64,000 nt of DNA, taken from contig NZ_JAJEKE010000019.1 of assembly GCF_024363565.1 (NCBI RefSeq), positions 23,423-87,422 of the forward strand, read 5' to 3'. The notes beneath the pieces are model-generated. The model was not told where the DNA came from, ran no database searches, and saw only the letters and a program-made list of their open reading frames with translations. Positions 59,890 to 64,000 of this stretch are shown here, piece by piece (the stretch's first letter is position 1; every line of letters starts with the position of its first letter). The stretch comes from Lutispora saccharofermentans. Lineage in GTDB: Bacteria > Bacillota > Clostridia > Lutisporales > Lutisporaceae. A program made the position numbers and the translations under genes.

Positions 59890-60911
59890 AGCAGCATCCC
59901 TCCTATTATAGAAATTGCAAACACCGCTGCTGCTATCATGCCCGTTGCAGCGCCGAGCTTTTTGCCGTCTACGGGAAGCTCGCCAAAGGATTTGCCCGTC
60001 TGGCCATTTACGGCATAGATGTATGTTTTGCCGTGATATATATAAGTGAGTATCCATGCGGGCAGAAGGGTATAATTCCAGCCCTTGATGGATATATCCA
60101 TATCGGTATTATTCATATATACTTTGTGATAGCTTCCGATAGTATCCTGGAGCAAGTTGGAGGCATAGGCTTTCGCCCTGTCCTCTATACCCGGCTTTAT
60201 CTCTTCCTTTTGAATATCATACTTTTCTGCAAAAAAACCGCTCAGATAGGACATGGAAAAATCAACGGCCTTTGACTCATCATAGGGAGAGATGGAATCG
60301 ATGAGGGCTTTATCGATCTTTCTCATGGCTATCTCGTGAATATTATCGACATCGATGGTGCCCCGCCTGTCGATTCTGAACTCCTTGTGCTCCGTATATT
60401 CGGTATTTCCGGTTCTCCACACCCTTAGATTAACCCCTTTTCCCGAGTAATTCACATCTGCTTCTACATCGGCCATCCAGTAGGGTATATATATGCCCGT
60501 TATTTTCTCCAATTGAGAAGCACTGTAGAAATCCTTGGGAACAAACTTTTTAGTTTCTGCCCAAGATAAGAAACGGGAGACAGCCTTATCCTTATCATAA
60601 GCAAATGGGATGATCTTTGTCGGCTTAAACTCTCCTGTAAGCCTTTCGGTAAGCAGCACCGGGTTATGGCAATAGTAGCAGAAGGTTGCAGATGTGGTTT
60701 CCTCAGTCACCACTTCCGCTCCGCAGCTATTGCAGATATACCCCATGAGATGCCCATGACCGGCAGATTTATTTTCAAAGCTCTCAGCTAATTTGTCTAA
60801 TTCTTCGGTGGTAAATTCGCTCAAGCAGTATTCGCATTTGGATTTCTGAATCTCCGGATCAAATTTAAGCCCGCCGCCGCAGCTTGGGCATTTGATGCTT
60901 TCAACAGCCAT
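59883..60911 (-). CDS. Zinc-ribbon membrane protein (YdjG-like)
   Basis: A 342-residue protein with two N-terminal zinc ribbons (SIKCPSCGGGLKFD with CEYCLSEF, then YICNSCGAEV with CYYCHNPV). A central beta domain, rich in YIPYWMADVEADVNYSG, follows, and a single C-terminal helix (residues 320-341). This fits B. subtilis YdjG, which works with an SPFH and a TPM protein at the membrane under envelope stress. The start follows TCAGGAAGTGATAAT. It is 27 bases after the SPFH gene and overlaps the TPM gene. Confidence 0.85.
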   Translation of the reverse strand: MAVESIKCPSCGGGLKFDPEIQKSKCEYCLSEFTTEELDKLAESFENKSAGHGHLMGYICNSCGAEVVTEETTSATFCYYCHNPVLLTERLTGEFKPTKIIPFAYDKDKAVSRFLSWAETKKFVPKDFYSASQLEKITGIYIPYWMADVEADVNYSGKGVNLRVWRTGNTEYTEHKEFRIDRRGTIDVDNIHEIAMRKIDKALIDSISPYDESKAVDFSMSYLSGFFAEKYDIQKEEIKPGIEDRAKAYASNLLQDTIGSYHKVYMNNTDMDISIKGWNYTLLPAWILTYIYHGKTYIYAVNGQTGKSFGELPVDGKKLGAATGMIAAAVFAISIIGGMLLW

Positions 60912-60938
60912 ATTATCACTTCCTGAATTCAATATATA

Positions 60939-62171
60939 TCAATTAAACGGATTCCCGCATTCGGGACAGAACTTAGGCTTTTGTCCGCTGATGACATGAC
61001 CGCAGTTTGTGCATTTGACTTCCTGGGGCCTCTTATTTCCGCATTCTGTGCAGAATTTACCGCTATTTATGATGCCGCAGCCGCATTTCCATTGGTCTGC
61101 TGCAGGCTGAGCCTCTGCCGGGGCCTGCTTTGCCTGGGGCTGCCCGGCTTGCCGCGCTTGCTGAACCTGCTGCTGCATTTGTTGCATATTGGCTTGAGAT
61201 GCTGCACCGATGAAGCTTCCCCCGGCCTGCATGCCCACTCCCATACCCATGAAGGCTGCAACCCCTCCTGACGGATTTGAGCCGGCTGACTCCAGGCCCC
61301 GGGCAATGGAGCCCTGGACATAGCCCTCCCTAACGCTCGGGTCTCCAAGCATTGCACCCTTGTTTCGCATATTGATGAGCTCTTTGGATTCATCGTCATA
61401 TGATATGCTGGCAATTCCTACTGCTTGAACCTCAAAGCCCCTCATCTTTTTCCATTCCTCATCCAATACATTGGACATATATTGGCTCAGCTCACTGCCT
61501 TTAGATGCCACATGAGATATCCTGATGCCGTCAACGGACATTTGATTTATAGAGGTTTGTAAGGCTTCCAGGAACTCTGATAAATATTGTTCATTTATAT
61601 CCTGTATATCAACGATATCCTTATTTCTCGGAATGGCCTCCTGGTAAAACAGCAAGGGATCTGTAATCTTTATGGAATAAGTTCCATGGGTTCTCAAAAA
61701 CAGCTCCGAGTTATAAAAATTATCAAAATAGTTCAGAGGATTCTTGGTTCCGAACTTGATGCCTTTTATCTCCTGAAGGTTTATATAATATACTCTTTGG
61801 GCAGTCGGAGTAACTCCTCCATACTTTATTCGATTGAAGGACTCCTTTACTGCATCGCCTAAGCTGCCCGAGAACAGCGAGGGCAGTGATGAATTATTGA
61901 CAGTATAATATCCTTCCTCTGCGGTGAAATCTACAACTTTTCCCCCATCCAAAATCATCATAAATTGATTCGGGTATACATGGATGACCGAACCGATAGA
62001 AACTGTGTTATCCGTACCCTTTATATTTGAGTTGCGCCTGTCGTTCTTCCTCACCTTGACCCCGCCGGCAAATACGGTTGTATCACTCATATTATCAGGC
62101 TCTATGACCTCCAGCCACTGATCCGCCAGTGACCCTCCTATTGCACTCGCCACAGCTTTGATTATTCCCAT
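60939..62171 (-). CDS. SPFH-domain protein with zinc ribbon (YdjI-like)
   Basis: A 410-residue SPFH/band-7-type protein (virion core/YdjI group). The SPFH domain spans about residues 30-260 (VIHVYPNQFMMILDGGKVVD, then GIASISYDDESKELI). A Gly/Gln/Ala-rich linker (QQQVQQARQAGQPQAKQAPA) leads to two zinc-ribbon pairs (CGCGIINSGKFCTECGNK and CTNCGHVI with CPECGNPFN). In B. subtilis the YdjI group recruits PspA to the membrane; no pspA-like gene is in view. It is first in the operon. The ATG at 62171 follows GGGAGGGCTTCAA. Confidence 0.9.
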   Translation of the reverse strand: MGIIKAVASAIGGSLADQWLEVIEPDNMSDTTVFAGGVKVRKNDRRNSNIKGTDNTVSIGSVIHVYPNQFMMILDGGKVVDFTAEEGYYTVNNSSLPSLFSGSLGDAVKESFNRIKYGGVTPTAQRVYYINLQEIKGIKFGTKNPLNYFDNFYNSELFLRTHGTYSIKITDPLLFYQEAIPRNKDIVDIQDINEQYLSEFLEALQTSINQMSVDGIRISHVASKGSELSQYMSNVLDEEWKKMRGFEVQAVGIASISYDDESKELINMRNKGAMLGDPSVREGYVQGSIARGLESAGSNPSGGVAAFMGMGVGMQAGGSFIGAASQANMQQMQQQVQQARQAGQPQAKQAPAEAQPAADQWKCGCGIINSGKFCTECGNKRPQEVKCTNCGHVISGQKPKFCPECGNPFN

Positions 62172-62359
62172 TTGAAGCCCTCCCATAAAATTGGTATGTT
62201 TAATTATATGTTTTTAGTTGCAGCTTAATCTTGAAGTTCTACTTAAAGTATAACACAGTAAAACCCCCTATTAGCAATATGAGCTTTCGATTTAACATAT
62301 TCTTAATAATATAAAAAAACTGTTGCAAAGTATATCGGAAGGTGATATATTAGGAATAC

Positions 62360-62410
62360 GATATAACGTCTAACGATATAACGATGATGGATATAACTAC
62401 ATGCGATATA
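62360..62410 (+). promoter_or_regulatory. Four 15-bp periodic GATATA boxes
   Basis: GATATAAC starts at 62360, 62375 and 62390 and GATATAG at 62405, so exactly every 15 bases; a further GATATA at 62344 is one base off register. They lie 35-85 bases upstream of the PadR start codon. Probable regulator-binding array; the protein is unknown. Confidence 0.6.
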
Positions 62411-62445
62411 GAAAATCATGACAATAATTTTCAGGAGGGGTATAA

Positions 62446-62775
62446 ATGACGGATAGCAACGAACACGGGGCATTGACCGAAGGTGTATACTATATCCTTT
62501 TAGCGCTTCATAAACCAATGCATGGCTATGGAATCATGCAGTTTGTTAAGGAAATAAGCAACAACAGGGTCAGCCTGGGGGCGGGCACTCTATACGGAGC
62601 CATAAGCACAATGCTATCAAAGGGCTGGATCAAGGCCCTTGAACAGGAAGCAGACAGCAGAAAAAAGGAATATGTGATAACTGATCTGGGGAGGACTATA
62701 GTCTTGGATGAAATCAAGCGATTAGAGGAATTGCTTGATAACGGCAAGCGGATTATTGGAGGTTATGAAAAATGA
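62446..62775 (+). CDS. PadR family transcriptional regulator
   Basis: A 109-residue PadR regulator. The winged helix shows HGYGIMQFVKEISNNRVSLG, then GTLYGAISTMLSKGWI and RKKEYVITDLGR, the standard PadR signature. The C-terminal helix drives dimerisation. Start behind CAGGAGGGGTATAA. The gene overlaps the DUF2812 gene by 4 bases, a common pair in Firmicutes in which the DUF2812 membrane protein is the target or partner. The GATATA array lies just upstream. Confidence 0.93.
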   Translation: MTDSNEHGALTEGVYYILLALHKPMHGYGIMQFVKEISNNRVSLGAGTLYGAISTMLSKGWIKALEQEADSRKKEYVITDLGRTIVLDEIKRLEELLDNGKRIIGGYEK

Positions 62776-63317
62776 AAAAAGTATGGAAGGCCTTTGTAAA
62801 CTTTGAAAAAGAAGAAAAATGGCTTAACGATATGGCTGAAAGAGGGCTAAACTTTATAAGCTACAGCTTTGCAAGATATACATTTGAGGAAGGCACTCCG
62901 GGAGAGTATATATATAGAATGGAGCTGCTGGAAAAGCTTCCCGAGCATCCCGAAAGCAAGGAATATATAAATTTTATAGAGGAGACGGGAGCTGAACATG
63001 TCGATACCTATATGCGCTGGGTCTATTTCCGCAAGAAGAGGTCAGAAGGGCCCTTCGATCTATATTCGGATTATGATTCGCGGATAAAATACTACAAAAA
63101 AGTCGCAGCTTTCATCGCCCCTCTCACCGTTGTAAATCTGCTTGCAGCTGTTTACAATCTGCATCTTGGATTATCTATAGGAAACGAGAGCGGTTCTTAT
63201 GGCAATGCATACATCTCGATAATAAACTGGCTGATAGCATTTATTTTAACCCGGATGCTTATATCTTATATAAGAAGGATTCGGAAAATGGAAAAAGAAA
63301 AGCAGCTTTATGAGTAG
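62772..63317 (+). CDS. DUF2812 domain membrane protein
   Basis: A 181-residue protein. Residues 1-105 form a DUF2812-type cytoplasmic domain beginning KAFVNFEKEEKWLNDMAERG, with RYTFEEGTPGEYIYRMELLE; two membrane helices follow (about 110-132 and 146-165) and a basic tail. It overlaps the padR gene by 4 bases (ATGA). The function is unknown; it is usually cotranscribed with PadR. A terminator follows. Confidence 0.88.
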   Translation: MKKVWKAFVNFEKEEKWLNDMAERGLNFISYSFARYTFEEGTPGEYIYRMELLEKLPEHPESKEYINFIEETGAEHVDTYMRWVYFRKKRSEGPFDLYSDYDSRIKYYKKVAAFIAPLTVVNLLAAVYNLHLGLSIGNESGSYGNAYISIINWLIAFILTRMLISYIRRIRKMEKEKQLYE

Positions 63318-63329
63318 CAGCAATGTGAT

Positions 63330-63369
63330 AAAAGCAGTGAGGACATTTCAAATCGCCCCACTGCTTTTT
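63330..63369 (+). terminator. Intrinsic terminator of PadR operon
   Basis: AAAAGCAGTG (63330-63339) pairs with CACTGCTTTT (63359-63368). Confidence 0.8.
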
Positions 63370-63555
63370 AGTGCTTGAGAAGCCTTCTTTACATCAATGT
63401 CAAAAATGTGGCAAAAGCATTGCTAAAATTAGTACAAAAGTACCATAAGGATTTGAATGTACTGGCGAATTATGTATGATAATATATAATTATGTATAAT
63501 CTCTGAAAATCAATATCTGTAAGCCTTGATGGAACTATTTTTTGGATGTGATTTA

Positions 63556-63759
63556 ATGATTCTGAAATTGATAATCTGTTTAATGGTTATTTCTGTGTTT
63601 ATTTTACTTATTGGCACTGCTATTATTAAGATTTTCAACAATTTTTTGCTGATAAAGGGCTATAAGCTCTCTTTGAAATTTTCTTATATTGTTGCATGTT
63701 TGATAATATTTGCATTATCAATTTTTGCAGGGAAAAGCATCCTATCTTATCTCTTGTGA
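63556..63759 (+). CDS. Small two-helix membrane protein
   Basis: A 67-residue protein with two membrane helices (residues 3-25 and 40-60) and a short basic loop between. The ATG at 63556 follows GGATGTGATTTA; an earlier in-frame TTG at 63526 lacks an RBS. The sequence is A/T-rich. No family was recognised. It could be a chance frame, but hydrophobic patterning and start signals support a gene. Confidence 0.45.
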   Translation: MILKLIICLMVISVFILLIGTAIIKIFNNFLLIKGYKLSLKFSYIVACLIIFALSIFAGKSILSYLL

Positions 63760-63766
63760 CTTAACG

Positions 63767-63786
63767 CTGAATGAAGTCTTGTTCAA
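63767..63786 (-). repeat. Half copy of repeat family A
   Basis: CTGAATGAAGTCTTGTTCAA is the reverse complement of the family's left end (one mismatch). It stands alone, 23 bases before a complete copy in the opposite sense. Confidence 0.6.
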
Positions 63787-63809
63787 GAGGTTGACGCGGA
63801 ATATTAACA

Positions 63810-63987
63810 TTGAACGAGACTTCATTCAGTGGGAGATTCGACTCCCGCTGAATTTTAGTCGAGTCCATACTGGACTTATCCGCTCTTGGCATAAGGTGAA
63901 TTGCCCCTCTGGGGCAAGAGAAGACACCCTGGGGTGCCCGCTGCCTATAGAGGCGGGGGACTTAGAGCGGGTTAGTTAAGTGTTAAA
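63810..63987 (+). repeat. Repeat family A, copy with second nested insert
   Basis: Has the family left end (TTGAACGAGACTTCATTCAG) and a slightly diverged right end (GTTAGTTAAGTGTTAAAA). It carries only the second nested insert (AAGGTGAATTGCCCCTCTGG, GGGGCAAGAGAAGACACC). It is thus complementary to the copy at 44614, which has only the first. Confidence 0.8.
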
Positions 63988-64000
63988 ATAATTAATAGAT

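Overview
The window reads as a chromosomal segment of an anaerobic, low-GC Gram-positive bacterium of the class Clostridia. The grounds are strong AGGAGG-type ribosome binding sites, frequent TTG and GTG starts, short dense operons on both strands, extended -10 promoters (TGGTATAAT), and families typical of Clostridia (C_GCAxxG_C_C, DUF438, DUF3870, S-layer homology domains, sigma-54 regulators with M20 peptidases). I cannot name a species. No rRNA, tRNA, CRISPR array, prophage or intact transposase was seen.

Layout. 1-4000 is an accessory scar: the end of a VanR-type response regulator, a VanS-type kinase and a VanZ-like protein, followed by fragments of a VanT/alanine racemase, a large serine recombinase and an antisense MATE transporter. 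4038-8673 holds an intact MATE pump, then a ykkC-family riboswitch with its terminator ahead of a three-gene ABC-2 exporter. 8794-16261 has a secreted SLH-amidohydrolase, a double GNAT protein, a calcium-repeat-like protein, a MASE3 histidine kinase carrying a dispersed repeat in frame, a DUF3870 protein and a glutamate-cyclase-like DUF4392 protein. 16347-19662 is a MoxR/DUF58/DUF4129 operon. 19692-22044 is a minus-strand run (MBL hydrolase, free-methionine-sulfoxide reductase, DEAD helicase). 22158-23468 is a VOC protein and CorA.

23598-27730 is a LysR/AbgT/amidohydrolase cassette. It looks GC-richer than its neighbours and is bracketed by a 15-bp direct repeat, which suggests acquisition. 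27770-44540 is mostly housekeeping and small transport or regulation genes: a CofE-like ligase with a divergent LysR gene, a cold shock protein, exonuclease III, an ArsR-type regulator with an MFS transporter, a TDT transporter, a second MASE3 kinase, purC, L25/Ctc, an RNA pseudouridine synthase, a DUF438 sensor and a PD-(D/E)XK-XPD helicase. 44894-52122 has an ABC-F ATPase and a compact sigma-54 regulon: enhancer-binding regulator, a textbook -24/-12 promoter, a permease and two M20 amidohydrolases. 52267-63759 has topoisomerase III, an unknown secreted protein, a ketopantoate-reductase/BKACE fusion, a YwaF-like membrane protein, an SPFH/zinc-ribbon/TPM operon, and a PadR-DUF2812 pair behind a 15-bp periodic GATATA array.

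The most unusual signal is a dispersed, palindromic, modular repeat family. Six main copies were found, plus a partner element with two copies. One copy lies in frame inside a kinase gene. One composite copy can be compared with a natural empty site elsewhere in the window. Two copies or more carry nested sub-inserts. No protein that would move it was seen. I found no convincing new defence system.
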